From: Paulownia fortunei
Taxonomy: Eukaryota; Streptophyta; Magnoliopsida; Lamiales; Paulowniaceae
Length of the DNA stretch: 64,000 bases
Direction: 5' to 3'
Assembly: GCA_019321725.1 (NCBI GenBank)
Contig: CM033107.1
Location: 24,853,445-24,917,444 of the forward strand
Shown here: positions 12,196 through 26,409 of the stretch, piece by piece
Numbering within the stretch: the first letter of the stretch is position 1
How the letters are laid out: the number at the start of each line of letters is the position of its first letter
Notes under the pieces: generated by a model
Seen by the model: only the letters and a program-made list of their open reading frames with translations
Told to the model about the DNA's origin: nothing
The model's database searches: none
Position numbers and translations under genes: made by a program

Positions 12196-14696
12196 TAAAT
12201 TCTTTAATTTAATTATTTTAAATTTACTTTTAGACTACTTTTTAAAGCTCATAACTTGGGGTCATTGTCCCCAAAACAAGAAATTATAGGGCGATCATAT
12301 TGCATTGGGTGCGTGAATGGTGCCACGCGTTGAAGTTGGGGAAAGGTATAAATCCCAAAAGCCAAAAAGGGTTAGCATTTTTTCCTTTTCTTTGTAAATA
12401 AAACAAAATAAGATATATTGTTGAAAGAGCAATAATTATTGCTGAATTGTTATTGATAGTTGCTAGGTGTAAATGTAATTAAGAAATTAAAGCTAAGTCT
12501 TTGTGGAGTTCGTTTTATAGTTTTCATGGGGCCACCAACCCACATGGGCCGTTTACATAAAGAACAACACCTTTAATTAGTTTAATACTTGTAATGGGGC
12601 AAATCAACTTTCCATGATTGTTGTAGCTCAAGGAAATTGAGGATTCTTTCATTTGTTTAGTGCTTATATATGCTGCATTTCTTTTTTTTTTTTAAAAAAT
12701 AATTAATAATATGATGAATATTTGTTGAAGAGGATGTTTGTCAATTTTATTGGGTCCGCCGAACAAGTTGGTAAGTTTCTATAAGTGAGGATTTCCAGAT
12801 TTTCTTCCTTCCAACAATATTGTGACAGGAAGGTTTGATTTGGAAGTTTGGCTTGATTGCTAATGCAAAATTTATATGCCGAGGAAAGTCACATTGGAAG
12901 CAACCAAAATTTCCCTTAAATATTTTTCTTATTTTTTTTCCATAATGTTAGCATTAATGGTATGGAAAGGCACGTTAGAGAAATTAACATGTATACATAT
13001 TATTAATTATGGTATAAATAATGTCCGCTTCAGAAGAAATATCAGTTGCTAGACAATTGAAACGTACAGGGTTTCAAGAAATGTTTTCTGAATTAATATT
13101 TTTTAAAATATTTTAATTTCTTTTAGAATATGAGTTTGCATTAATGAGTTGTAACAATTGAATCAATCTAGAAAAAACACTTTTAGCTTGTTTTGAAGTG
13201 TAAAAGTTAAAAATATTTTTTCGATATATGATGTAGGTTTTGAAAGTTAAGGTGCAAGCTTTGAATTTAGAAATCATTTTCTAAAATATCTCAAATTAAA
13301 CATATTTTCTCCTCAAAAATAGGAATTCATTCCGAAAAATGTCTCCAAACTAATTTCTTAACCAAAAAGATTACAAACTTTATCATACCGAATCACTTCA
13401 TCACATTATTTATTTGTCTTCTAATCTTTTAAGGATTAAAGAATCCATTGGACAACATATGATTGATAAGGTTTAAGGAGAAGGTTCCTTTATTCAACCT
13501 TATTTATTTATTTAGTTAGAACAATAACTCCTACAACAGTGCGTCACTTTGTAGGGTAGACTTTGTAGTTTGTACACTCTAAACAAAGGCTACCAATCTG
13601 TGTACAATACTCCCATCAGATGTCACCTAACAAGTACAGTGATTAAGGTCAATATTAGTATTAAATAAATCGGCTTGGATTAATTTCTGAGTTTTACTTA
13701 GTTTTACCAAAGAAACGATTTTTTAGTTATTAATTTTAAAAGTAGCATATATAAACAAATCAATTTTCGTTTAATTAATAATCAGCATAATGCATTTAAT
13801 ATAGGAGCACTATGCTCTCTGACCAATAAGGCTTTGTCCAAGCATCAAAATTTATGGAGTGTTAGGTCCAATTTCTATCAAATTTGTAGATGCTCGTTTT
13901 CTCCATATTGATATGGGAATTGGCGTATTATTATTTATTATATTGAATAAGTTATTGATCATTGTATTAAATTATTAATTAATTATCAAATCATACACAA
14001 ACTCGACTTATCAATTCATATTAGTTTTTCGCCAGATTAAATGAAATTATGAGATCTCTATTTTTCCTTTAAAAAACAAAAGTACTCCCCTTGGTTATAG
14101 ACTTGAACCTTTGATAGGAAATGTTTTATGATAATAATAATAATAATTAGAGAGAAAATAATTATAATAAGTTTATATTTAGAAAATCATATTTTTTTTG
14201 TTGGTTTAAAATGGCTTGTCTCGGCTTGGTAGTTGGTAGTTCCCCTCTTGAATTGCTTGTTTCAACACGTTTTGGTCAGCATAGTTTGGAAGCACATTTT
14301 GGAAGGAGCCCAAAGGATCAAATCATGGGCCAGGACCAGCTGCCAATCTTTATGGGTGCGTTCACATCAAAATTTGTAGGCCCAGCCCAACCATAACCGC
14401 CCTCATTGTCCTAGGGCAAATAGGCAGCATAATATTAATGCTACATTTGGTGTGTTGTCGTATAAATATCTCATTTTATAAAATAAGAATTACTCGTCTA
14501 TCATCTAAACATTAGATGTATTAATTCATCGAGTATAACATATCAAAGATCATATAGTCAGCAGAAATTATAAATCCCCGTTAGCATAATTTACATAAAG
14601 TCCTTGAGGTTTCAGCATTGTACAACTAATAATCTCTTAGATTTTGAAATTTGAAAAAAATCAGCCAATTTATTCACTTCCATAGTCTACTAATCA

Positions 14697-14788
14697 GTCA
14701 AATAAGGGGGGCAAATATGTCAATTAATTGCGAATGGGGCTTTTTTTTTTCTCTATCTGTCAAATAAGGGGGGCAAATATGTCAATTC
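14697..14788. repeat. Short tandem duplication, 62-bp spacing
   Basis: A ~30-base block beginning GTCAAATAAGGGGGGCAAAT occurs at 14697 and again at 14759, separated by a short poly-T tract. The copies are nearly identical, so the duplication is recent. No function is apparent. Confidence 0.8.
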
Positions 14789-15029
14789 AATTAGTTAAAA
14801 AGTTTGAGAAAAAGGAAAATTTAATAGTCGGACGATTTAAAATGGAATGGAGGGTTGTCGCCACTTTTCCAAATGTCAGGGGATGTGATGCCAAGTTTCA
14901 ACATAAATTATATGGAAACTCTTTTAGAAAATCTAAAATTCCATACAAATAATGTGCAACCAAAGATTTAAAATTTAAAATATGGGTTAATTTTTACAAA
15001 TTAGAAAATAATGCATAATAATTTAAAAA

Positions 15030-15067
15030 AATATATATATATATATACATATATATATGTATATATA
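15030..15067. repeat. (TA)n / (AT)n microsatellite
   Basis: An alternating AT run interrupted by single C and G bases, partly palindromic (ATATATACATATATATATGTATATAT region). It is a simple repeat. Confidence 0.85.
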
Positions 15068-18000
15068 AAGTCTTCCAAATTCATAATTTTTCAAAACGAG
15101 AAGTGAATACCAAAATTCATATTCTAAAACCACGTTTAATGTGATAGATAAGGTAGATTAATATTTCTATGTGCAAAAAGAAAAATAAAAAAATGCATAA
15201 CTAAAACATTAGATGCGGAATTATTTTTTCTGAAGGTATATTAAGTATGAGGGGCTCTCTTCAATAATATAAAGAGTAGAGAAACAAATTTACATATAAA
15301 AAATATAATATAGTTTCTTAAAAACAACTCCAGTTTTATTTTATAATCACATATGTCTACGAATGCAGAATTTAATTGATTTTATATTAGATAAACTAAT
15401 TCCAGAGTTTAAACACTTCTCTCGCTTCATCATTTAAATTATTGTACGAATTTTAAAAACTGTCCAACATTTTAATTTTTTGAAGTCATGCATTAATTTT
15501 TATGAATAAAGACTAGTCTGTAAATATTGAAGTTAAATGATTTGATTCAAATTCAGAGGCAATGGAACAATAATCATAACAAAAATTGGAGTAGGCTAAA
15601 GATAATTCGACTTTTTAAAACTTATTCTATATCCATTGTAACCTCACCACTTAAATAATTTCAATTGAAATCCTTTTGAGCTTACACCATAGATTCAAAG
15701 TTTATCAGACTAATTAAATGTAACTTATCCATTCAGTCACACTTGGACAAACTAAACTTGGTTTGATCAATGTTTGCCAACTATGATGCACGAAAACGAA
15801 CATGCTACTCTTTAAAAATTTTAGGACACAACACGGCTCCGGCACTACTGTCCTATATATATATAAAGATGTTTATATTATTAGTATTACTATAAGTATA
15901 CACACATAGACACATATAAATGTATATGTAATGGATAGCTTCTACTAGTGTGATTTATAAACTATGTAGTTTGGGCGAAGAATTAGTTTACTTTCAGAAA
16001 AGAAAAGTAAAGAAAGGAAAAGTGAGTTTGGATGAAGTAGCACTATTTTTCAAGTAAATTTTTTTATTTTTTTTTTATTTTTTGTTATTCATATACTTTC
16101 GAAATATATATAAAAAATCACCTTGTGTTGTGTATGTGTCAAACACACATTAGACATATCCGACATGTCAAAATTTTTTTATTTAATTTATAAACACGTT
16201 AAGTGACGTGTTAGATATCTATACGATATATATCGTATCCGATACAATATTAACATAAAGAAAAAAAAGAATTCTCTTGTTTTCGCCACATCATAACTGA
16301 TACTTGTAAAAAATTAAGTATGAATCAAATTTTATCGAACTCAAACCAATCAAACGAACTAGAGGAAAATAAAAAACTTCACTTCTTTTACTTTATAATA
16401 TCTCTTCTTTTCAAAAAGAAAAATATGATTATTAATATTGAGAAATACAACCCTTATTGTAGAAACATAGGGAAACACCAGATGTGAACTGTGGAGACCA
16501 TAGAATAATACAGATTACATAGACATAAACATTAATTATTGGAAAGCTGACATGGATACTAACCATGCAACGAACGGAGAACAAAGGACAAGAACTCATA
16601 CACATCATCTGTTGTTTCTTGAAAGGGTCTCTTATAATTAGGTTACTAGGGTTTTAGATTGACTTTTGCTAGGCTTACAGAGTCACAACTATTTCTTAAA
16701 AAATAAAAAAGTGGAGTAGAAAAAAAAAAGTCACAGGTCATAACTTGGAGTTCACAAAAATATAATAGATGCATAGCGATCTAAGGCTCAAAAAGGCCAA
16801 TGTATATATTGCCCTTGATACATGTATACATGGATATGTAAATAAATGTGACAATATCTAGTAGGTATCTCTTGCCTTAAAATATATCACGAAGGTGTGG
16901 ATACCACACATTTATTTTATCTAAGTATAATTTTTGTTCATTAATCTGTAAATAATATAGTCAGTATAATATTTTGTATCAAGTATTCTAATATTCACTG
17001 CATCCAGTATACCATGAATTCAACTCATATTCATCTACGATCTTTATATTAGCGAGTGGGTGGATGCTGTTCACCCCTTCTAATCTAGCTAGGATCAGAA
17101 TTAATTCATTTATTTGCTTCAATAAAAAATTAAATTTATAAATTATAGATATAATTAGATATATATAGCTCCAAGTTGGATATTATTTGGGGGTTACTAG
17201 TCAGACCTTTTATTTAGTTGAAGAAGGTATAGTTTTTATTACATAAACAGGGCTTCGATATCCACCGAGGTTTTATGGATTTAAAATTAATGTAGGGACT
17301 TTGGGTGACTTTTGGATACTACTATTATTCTAAAGTACGTCCAAAGGGCAGCAATACATAGAATATTTGGTAATAGTAGTTTTTTAAGATTCATGAACTT
17401 TAAGGTCCAAATTGAGCAAAATTTTAAATTAAGGACATTTTTTAGATTTTTAATTTTTTAATTTTGCTTTTTCTCCCCTTGTATATAAGCAAATTGCAGC
17501 ACATAAAATCTTATATTGCAAATCTATTACGTTTCATTAATTATTTGTTATGTATAAAAAATTTATATACAACTCATTATTTACTTGTTGCGTTTATATA
17601 TAATACACCCATGCATCATAGAAAAAAAATGCAAACTGTGTGTGTGTGATAAGTAAGAAAAAGTTTATGATTAATAGAAAAATTTAATGTGGTGTAAATC
17701 TAAACTAATAATACTAGGTGTTAATCTAGAACCGGGTCCAATGAGCTTTGATCGGATTGGTTTGACGTGATCATCAGTACTGACCCGAAATTAATCAAAT
17801 AATTGCATGAGGCCATAATGTGAACCAATACTACAACTTTAATTGATCCACCACCAAACCTGTTACTATATAAAAATATATAAAACAGTAGTAATAATTA
17901 AACATGAAAGAGCCTGAGCGATTATAGAATTTTTTTAAGAAACGTGTATGCAATTTGCAGATTTGATGGATCACCCTTTTCTTATATTATCCATACCCGT

Positions 18001-19688
18001 TGACCCTGCTTAAATATGTATTGGGTTCAGCTCATTTTCTGCTCTTTTTTGTTTGGCTCCAAATTAAATTGTTTTGCAGGCTGAATCATCAATACAGATT
18101 GTAACTGAAACTCTAAAATAGTACTCAATTTAAGGGAAGGTTTGGGGAACCGCTTGAGAAAAATGAAACTTTGTTATGAGATATGAGTCAATTTTAGAAA
18201 TTAATATCACTGAATAATTAGTATTTTATGTCACTTAAAATTAAATGAATATTGGGACAGAAATCGAATAATTAATGGGATGGTGTTGTGCCAACTTATA
18301 TTTTACTACTATTTATTTTTCCTAAAAAAATGATACAATTCTTAAATTTAAATCAAAAGTAACTTTCAAGATATCAATTTGAGTAATACCCTAATTTTCA
18401 AGTGAATTCAAATGCGATTTCAAATATTTTCAGGAAAATTTTCGAATTGGATCCCAAAATAACAGATTCCCAGGATTCTAATCAGTTTAAGTTTAAATTA
18501 ATAATGTCACGTTATTACTTTTAAAATAAATAAAACTTAAAAAGACTAGGCAATTACAAAAACTGGGTTGCCTGGCCAAGTCTGGTGTTCTCTGAAAGGT
18601 CCATTTCATTTGACCAAGTCATAGTCTATTTGATTCAAAGACTGACCAATCCAAAGTCGAAATAATTTAATAAGTCAAGAATGCATGGCGTGACAAGAGT
18701 AATAACTAAGCCTCATTAACGTAACAAAAGAAATCAGGAGAATGAATCAAACCTCAACACTAGAAAACACAGACAATGTCAATAATATTTGTAAGAAATG
18801 AAGACCAAAAATTGCAGAGAAAAGACCCCACTACACACAATGTGTGTGTTTGTATGTTTTTGAGAGAGAGAGAGAAAGAGGCGCAAGTCTTGGGCAAGAG
18901 GACAGTGAAGAAATGTACTTGCATGGACTCTAGAGGCCAGAATGCAGCTCGTGGTGTAACTTACTTGAAAAATATGGAATTATTGAATACTTTTTCTTCA
19001 GGTCGGCTCATGAATGTATATATGCTTGTTATTTTGTCAAACTCGTGCGACTACTCGGTTACACATTATACCGAAAAAAAAAAAGTTTAGGGTATGTTTG
19101 GAGTTATTTTTATTTTTATTTTGTGGAAATATTGTTTGAAAAGTATTTGTAAAGAATTCTTTGGGCATTAGTGTGTGAAAACACTGAGCTGTAAAGTTTG
19201 AAAAAAAAAAATTGAGTTGCCGAATTAATTTTACATATCAATATGAGAAAATATGCTTGATCTACGAATTTTTAAATGTAATATTAGAAGTGTTTTACGA
19301 AAATGAAATTTTCTTGAAAAATAGAGTGCAGGTTTTAGAGTTAAGAGTTGAAAAATAGGGTGTAGTACTTTCATATTAGTTTCAGAAAAAAAAATTAACA
19401 TTTGAACGAAAACAAACACATTTTTTTTTTAATTAAAAATACAAAATATCTTCCAAAAACAAAACTAAATTTACATGTTCTAATAACATAAAATAGGAGC
19501 ATTGAAATCAACACGAATTTAGTCGAGAGAGCGACTCTTGTCCCTACTACACCTATTCATCATACAAATTTGTCAACGGTTGTTATTATACACTAGAAAC
19601 CAGTAGAAATCTGCATAATCCAAAACCCGATTTCTAAAACTGGCTACTGTTATATGTAAACCACAACCTCTTAAATCTTAATTCCTTC

Positions 19689-19696
19689 TATAAATA
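19689..19696 (+). promoter_or_regulatory. TATA box of the 2OG dioxygenase gene
   Basis: TATAAATA in CTTCTATAAATATACC, about 146 bases upstream of the start codon, followed by a pyrimidine-rich leader. Assigned by position and consensus. Confidence 0.55.
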
Positions 19697-19834
19697 TACC
19701 TATTCCTTTTTCTTAATTCCCACATCTCATTTCCCTCTTCCTAGTCTTCATACAATTCCCATAATTCCCTCAAACGCTTCTGTCTGTTAATTCCTTTTCC
19801 TTTTGGCTTTTGCATGTAACATTTCCTTAACAGA

Positions 19835-21831
19835 ATGTCTCCAGCGATGGTAACTTCAGGGCAAAGTACCAGGAATGTCAGCAACTATGATTCTGATTCC
19901 CTGGAAAGCCAATACCAGAAAGGAGTTAAGCACATGTACGAGAATGGAATTGATCAGGTTCCTAGGAAATACATATTGCCTGCTGCCGAACGTCCAAATG
20001 TGATTACTGAAAAATCAGACGGCCTGGCGGAGATCAGTGATCTTAATCTGCCTGTCATTGATTTTGCTGAATTGCAGGGCCCTGAGAGGCCACGAATCCT
20101 AAAATCTCTCGCCTGCGCCTGTGAAAACTACGGATTTTTCCAGGTGGGTTAGTGAACATGAATTTTGATTTCAAAAAGATTTAAGTCTCACAAAAATTTG
20201 CAAGAAATGACCCATTATTGCTCATAGAAGTCCATTTTATACTATTTCAATTTAATTTTCCACCTCGTATTTCACTTTATAAATGCAGTTGACAAAATGT
20301 TAATCCTATGTTATTGCAGCTTGTGAATCACGGTATTCCGGATGAGATTATAAACAATATGGTGAATGTGAGTAAGAGGTTTTTTGAGTTGCCCTTTGCA
20401 GAAAGACAGAATTACATGTCAGCTGATATGAGCTCGCCAGTTCGATATGGGACAAGCTTTAATCAGACAAACGATGGTGTCTTTTGTTGGAGGGACTTTC
20501 TCAAGCTGGTTTGTCACCCTCTGCAGGATGTCCTTCCTCATTGGCCTTCTTCTCCAATGGACTTTAGGTAAGAACTCCCAAAAAAATCCAGCAAATTCGA
20601 GCACAAATCATTATATAAAATAGATGCGAAAGTCATATGGAGTTGTCTCCAACACTCACGCACACGCATTTAAATTAATTAAATGTAAGTTGTAGGCTCA
20701 GGTACTCGTCTCCAAATTTAGTTAACTCCTGACTAGATCTGGATTTTAATAATTAGAGAAATAGTTGTTCTAATCGTGACACATTTCTACTAAGATAGTA
20801 CGTACTGATTATTTTATCCAATATTTAAACAGGGAATTGGCGGTTACTTACGCAAAAGAAACCAAATTCTTGTTCCTAATGCTACAGGAGGCCATCCTAG
20901 AGAGCCTTGGGCTAAACAGCAGCAAGAAGACGACAGAATTAGTAAATATTGATGAGGAAATATTAAAAGAATTTGAAGACGGAAGCCAGGTAATGGTTGT
21001 TAATTGCTACCCTCCATGCCCGGAACCTGACTTGACACTTGGGATGCCACCTCATTCGGATTATGGGTTCCTCACACTCCTCCTTCAAGATGAGGTCAAG
21101 GGTTTGCAAATACAACACCAAGATAATTGGGTCACTATTCAACCCATGCCCGGTTCCTTCGTCGTCAATGTTGGAGATCACCTTGAGGTATGTAGAAGAT
21201 ACAGCCTACAATTACATGTTCTCATATTACTCCAAGAAGGTTCAAGATTTTAGGTCCGGACACAATTAAGATAGAGCTAGATGGACTGGTAGGGGCAGTC
21301 ACCTCCCATCAACTCTTTTGTTCTATTCCTCAAAAAATTTAAAAAATTATTTTTTTTATTGTTTTTTAAAAAATAATTAATTTTGCTTCTCCATTCTAAA
21401 TTTTATGGCTCCACGTCCATCCATATATAAGTTTTACTATATATGAATGATCGTAATTATCCTCAAACATGAGAATTACACGTTCATTGCAAACATCGTT
21501 TACTTGCAAGAGTACTAACTATTTGTTATGTCAGTGTTTTTTGCATGCGTTCTAAAGAGGGTTTAATTTTTGTATTCAACAGATATTCAGCAATGGGAGA
21601 TACAAGAGCGTGTTGCATAGAGTTGTTGTGAATTCAATGAAGTATCGGATTTCAGTGGCTTCTTTACACAGTCTTCCCTTCACAAGCACAGTGCGGCCAT
21701 ATCCCAAGCTCATTACTGAAACAAATCCAAGGCGTTACAAAGACACAGATTTTGCTAGTTTTCTACAGTACCTCAAATCTTGCGACTCCAAAAAGAAGAA
21801 TTTCCTTGAGTCCAGGAAACTCATGACTTAA
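19835..21831 (+). CDS. 2-oxoglutarate/Fe(II)-dependent dioxygenase (DOXC class)
   Basis: Exons 19835-20143, 20320-20567, 20833-21187 and 21583-21831 join in phase to 386 residues. The N-terminal DIOX_N part contains [15 protein letters not shown] and [12 protein letters not shown]. The C-terminal 2OG-FeII domain holds the iron ligands H260 and D262 (PPHSDYG) and H316 (VLHRVV), with the 2-oxoglutarate-binding RxS at R326-S328. All catalytic residues are present, so it should be active. It looks most like Arabidopsis At2g36690 (GIM2, which is linked to gibberellin/ABA balance in germination) and is related to the DMR6/flavanone-dioxygenase group. The substrate cannot be read from sequence. The four-exon structure and the junctions after FFQ, DFR and HLE are typical for this group. 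A TATA box lies at 19689. The name beyond the superfamily is by similarity from memory. Confidence 0.92.
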
Positions 21832-22284
21832 AAAAGAAAGGAAAATAATAAAAAAGCTCAATAATATTGGAGCAAAATGCGTAGACTTTTTTGTATTTTG
21901 ACTTTTTGTAGCATCAATTATATTAGTAAGAATTTATTATTGGTTGGTGTAGGGAGTGCATCAGTTGACAACAAATATTGTTTGAAAAAAATATAGGATT
22001 ACGAGAGCTTCATTTATGACAATATTTATTTTTGTTGTAGTGAGTAGCTTCCTCCATTTATTTAAAATACTAATTGTTATTTCTCTATCTTTAATATTTG
22101 TAAAATTGAGTTCCAGAAGTTTGAGTCAAAATGTTACAAGTTTGAGGAAGTATACATGTATAATAAATATCCTTTATTCCAATCTCTTGATCGAGTTGAA
22201 AGTTTCTTTTGTGATGATTGCATATCAAAACCACAAACGCAAGTACAAGAACTACACGCCATGTGCTCACACGACAATGATATA

Positions 22285-22525
22285 GGTTGTGTTCGATTAA
22301 AAGGATTTAAGAGCTAAACATGTCAAATTTATAATAATAAATTTTTTGTACTCGTTTGGATAATTTTTAAATTATTACGTATTTCAAATCATTTAGTAAC
22401 TATTTTGTACTACTTTTTTCAATAATTAGCATGATTGTCAAATTCACGTTAAATTAAAATTATTTAAAATATTTAAATTTACTCGATCTCTCGAATTTAA
22501 GTTTTTCAATCTAAACGCAACATAT
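22285..22525. mobile_element. MITE-like element with imperfect terminal inverted repeats
   Basis: The left end reads GTTGTGTTCGATTAAAAGGA. The right end, on the opposite strand, reads GTTGCGTTTAGATTGAAAAA followed by CTTAAATTCGAG. Similar ends around ~240 bp of AT-rich non-coding sequence suggest a small non-autonomous DNA transposon. A target-site duplication was not resolved. Confidence 0.45.
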
Positions 22526-24081
22526 GGGATCTTTAACTTGTAGACCGAATCATATATCAATAAAGGTCCAAAATACTAAACTTGGAACTCAATCTTAAAT
22601 GAATTCAACAAATACAATTGTTGATTTGCATGAATCATTGCATTGTAGTATATAAAGATATTTCCGATAGATCAATTTTGCTTAAATTCAAATTTTATCC
22701 TTCTTGGAATTACCAACTTTAATCAAACTGAAATGTGAACCTTAGATTATTGATTTTAGTATATTGGAAAATTTACATCCTTCAAATTTGATTGGATCAT
22801 AGTCTCACATAGACTGTAAATAGAATATTGAAGCACCTTTCCCAAAATAAATTGAATGTTCATATTCAACCAAATTAATTGTGAGACGACTAGTTAAGCT
22901 TCAAAAGTTCCATCATTTTGACATGGTGTCTGTATATATGGTGGTGTTAGCAAAAATTATTTTTCAGTGATTGTCAGTTTTTAGTTAAATTTAAGTTAAA
23001 TAGGGAAAACTTTTGCTTTTAACTCCCTAAAATTAAATAAAAACAAGCTAGAATCTGGAAGCAGCCAACCCACAACTTCTCCCGCTTCTGAATTTTTTTT
23101 TATTTTTATAATTCATATGTCCAGTACTTACATTTTGATTAATTCTAGGATGAGAGGTCTGCCCTTAGTGCACCCATCAATTTAAACTCTGATCCAGCAG
23201 CAGCATACACACGTCTGAGTCGGTAATTCGACATTTATGTATATATTTCAAAGTTAAAAACTCCAAAAAATTTGCATAACCCCAAATTAACCCTCAAACT
23301 CCCCAAATCAGATTTTTTGGCACTTTTCCTCTTTCAAAATCAATTCCTCCTATTCACTCCAAGAAACTCAAAACATCCTCCCAAATCCAGCCCCAAGTCA
23401 TGGTATAACACCATCATATATTGAAAAATTGAGCATATTTCGGCGATTTTTTTCAGATTTGAGGAACATTTTCTTTTTTTTAATTTGTGAGTAATTTCTT
23501 CCTCAAATCACTGCCTTTAGTCTCCCTGTTCTAGCAAGGAGTATTTCTAAATTTTGCCATCTTCAAGCTCCTACAATTATTGCCGCCGGAAAAAAAGGTG
23601 CGGCGTCGTAAATGATGGTAAAAATGAGAAAGAAAAGGAGGAAATGAAGAAGAAAAAGTTAAGCGTCAATGGTTTCAAGGATGTAAAGGAGGAAGAATAT
23701 ATTTGTAGCTCACAAACAATAAGAAAATGTTAATTTATGGCAAACATTCACTGCAATGACATTTTCGTAGGTTTTTTTCAAATAAGTTGACGATGGGGCT
23801 ATTTTCTTACCCAACATTCTCAATTCATTTTTTCCTTTTTTATAAATTTCTCACTATTTGCAAAAACTCTCCACTTTTCAATTTTCTTGGGTCAATACTT
23901 ACTTACTTAATTAGTGGGCCAATCCATTTGGATTCATGCACATGAATGACCTGGCTCTTGTTTGTTTAATTTCAATGACAAATCGATCAAGGAATTGCCC
24001 GAGTTTGGTCTCAGTGTTAAGACATCAAATAATTTCCCAACGACCAAAATGTTTGAAAATCACTACATGGAAAGCACATAC

Positions 24082-24492
24082 TGTTAGATATTTTATATAT
24101 CACGTATCCTATAATTATCTCTTAATTAGTTAAGAGATAATTGTAATTTTATAATCGTGTTATTTTAGATAATTATTTTTTAATTATATCAAATTTCATT
24201 AATCAATAGGGATATATCTTTTAATTATTACACACGTTGATAAACTATATAATTATAAATAAAGTTAATTAAAAGTTAGTTCTTTCTCAATATATTTATT
24301 GATAATTTTTTTTTTATTAGAAAAGTATATATAAGAACTTAAAAGGATAAGATATCTTTAAAAAAAATCTTGTGATTGTAATATGTTTTCTCTTAGTTAT
24401 GTATTGTGAAAATCATGATATTTTAAAACTTTGCATGTTAATTTTTATGCAAGATTAAGTTTTGATTTGAACAACTAAAGGATTTCCTAACA
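24082..24492 (+). mobile_element. Solo LTR-like unit (411 bp)
   Basis: The unit begins TGTTAGATAT and ends TTTCCTAACA, so its outer ends are TG...CA with an inverted TGTTAG/CTAACA. A TATA-like AAAAGTATATATAAG lies inside, as in retrotransposon promoters. No internal gag-pol sequence or second copy lies next to it. A clean 5-bp target duplication is not visible. It is most likely a solo LTR of a Copia-like element; the class is inferred. Confidence 0.55.
24113..24142. repeat. Perfect hairpin inside the LTR-like unit
   Basis: Two perfect 13-base arms (AATTATCTCTTAA and its complement) surround a TTAG loop. It lies near the start of the LTR-like unit and probably belongs to the element. The arms contain no G/C-rich stem with a T-tail, so it does not look like a bacterial-type terminator. 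Confidence 0.75.
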
Positions 24493-24966
24493 TATATATA
24501 TATATATTCAACTTTGAGAATTACATTTATAGAGAAATAAATCATCAATAAAAACTCATGTTGAAGTGCAATATTCCCTACTTGATTAGCCCATATAATT
24601 AAGTAAATATATAATTGCCAAACACCTCAATATTACGTTCCCGTTTTTTTGTACTTTATACATAATTAAAAAAAAATTGAAAAAAAAAATAATTTCATCT
24701 AATGTTTCATATGTTTCTACGTCATAATCTTATAAATAATGTATTTAATTTGGCTGTAAATGTTTCGGGGGTGAGCTATGTACATTCTGATATTGCTTGT
24801 TTCATTGAAAGCTATTAGTGTTGGTACCAGATGGAGATGAAGCTCTAGCCAAGGATGTTCGTACGAACATCCAAACATCGTATTTATCATCAATTTTATG
24901 GTGTAAGATATGCAGGATTTAAGTTATTAGGGTGTTTTGAATTCATAGTGGAATGTACTGTTTTCA

Positions 24967-25330
24967 AAATAAGATCGGATCGATCGGTTCAGTTGATCCA
25001 ATCGGGAAATGGAGGTTAATCCGATTCGGTTAGGCATATAAAACTGTTTGATCGGGTTTTCATCTTTTTTTTTTTTTAATTTTTAAAAAATTTAAATTTA
25101 ATATTTTGTTATATTTATGTAATTATTTGAATTTTGTGTTTTGTTAGATGTTTTTTTAAGTAATTATTTATTTATTTTATATTTAAAATATATTACATGA
25201 CAATTAGTCTATTATATTATTATTTTATATAATATAATAAAAAAATATAATCAATTTTCATGAGATTCCGGTTGAACCAATACGACCGATTGAACGACTA
25301 ATTATTACCAAGATCGATTTGATAAACAAT
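24967..25330 (+). repeat. Dispersed AT-rich repeat, copy 3
   Basis: The left block has CGGATCGATCGGTTCAGTTG, the core TTATATAATATAATAAAAAA lies near 25225, and the right block has GGTTGAACCAATACGACCG. Its order and orientation match copies 1 and 2. It is the best preserved copy at the flanks. Confidence 0.6.
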
Positions 25331-26409
25331 CCCATTATAAAAATATTGGTGTAATGATTATTAAAATTTTGCTTATATTCGATGGATGGATGATCTATTT
25401 GAGTGATCATTGATTGCTATATACAAAAATCTTATTGTTTCATAATGAAATGCTATAATTTTTGTTAAATAATTATCTACAGGAAGAAAAATGGCAAATT
25501 ATGTGATGTTAGTCATTTTCACCCATCATTTATGTGGTCCCTGGAGAAAACATAGCCAGTTCTTTGAAATCTTTATAGCACTAATGCTACGCATAGCATT
25601 GTAGCATCAAGAAATACAGACACATACACACTCAGTAAGAAAGAATGTTGAAGATGCAGAGGCCATATATATGACAGACCCCTTCAAACCAGGACACGGG
25701 GTTGATTTTTTTCAAGCCCTTCAGGTGCAAATGCTGTTAGCCAGTTTGGTTTAGATTGATATGGCCAATTTAAGTAGAAAAAGCTCAGTTCCATGATTGG
25801 TTCATATGATAAAAAATTGAACGAACTTCTCAAAAATATCCAGAATAGTACTTGATGATGTTCAAATTCTTGAGATTCATAATTAAATCAAATAGGAGTA
25901 ATATGACTCAGGTTGGCAAAATGGGCACTCTTTATAATATCTGTGTAAAATTTGTGTCAAGCAGGTAGGTAACCAAGGGATGGGCCAGGGATTCTTGTTT
26001 CTTTTGTTTTTTCAGAAACAGGGAAAACAGTTGCCAAATTGGCCAAAACACTTGTAAGAAACGGAAGTTGCCAATGGATGCAGGAGAGCTATAAAAATAG
26101 ACCAGTTTCTAAGGAGTCTTGAATATCAATAAAAATCATGACAATTCAAGATTCAAAAAAAAAAATATTTGATTAAAAAAAAAAACTTATATATGGAAAA
26201 GGACGTACTTCACTAACACAGCCACAAGAAGGATCAATATCTCTGTCAATATCCTACATATAAAGCTTACTGCTCAAATTTTGTCTACGCCAATGCCCAT
26301 TCCATGATGTTCACCACCAAAAATAGATAAATAAAAGTATGATGATTTATTGGCTACTTTGGCATCAAATTAATATGCATGCGATTGCTTCTATGGACTA
26401 TCATACTTT

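Larger units (their letters stand above)
12196..19680. other. Intergenic region, no gene supported
   Basis: This is 7.5 kb with AT-rich DNA, poly-A/T runs, a TA microsatellite at 15030-15067 and a 62-bp tandem duplication at 14697. The largest plus-strand open frames (14211, 14728, 17464 and 18776, the last 104 codons) have no family signature and poor composition. A TGTCNNACAC-like and GTATCGGATAC-like tract near 16130-16250 resembles decayed transposon ends but could not be bounded. Confidence 0.55.
21832..26400. other. Intergenic region with transposon remnants
   Basis: No gene is supported in 4.6 kb after the dioxygenase. It contains a small MITE-like element (22285-22525), a solo LTR-like unit (24082-24492), a dispersed AT-rich repeat (24967-25330) and simple repeats. 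A strong TATA-like GCTATAAAAATAG at 26086-26098 has no coding frame downstream and could start a non-coding transcript; this is unproven. Confidence 0.55.

Noticed and set aside
18776..19090. 104-codon plus-strand frame
   Set aside because: Contains GA and TG simple repeats, no domain, and no promoter or splice support.
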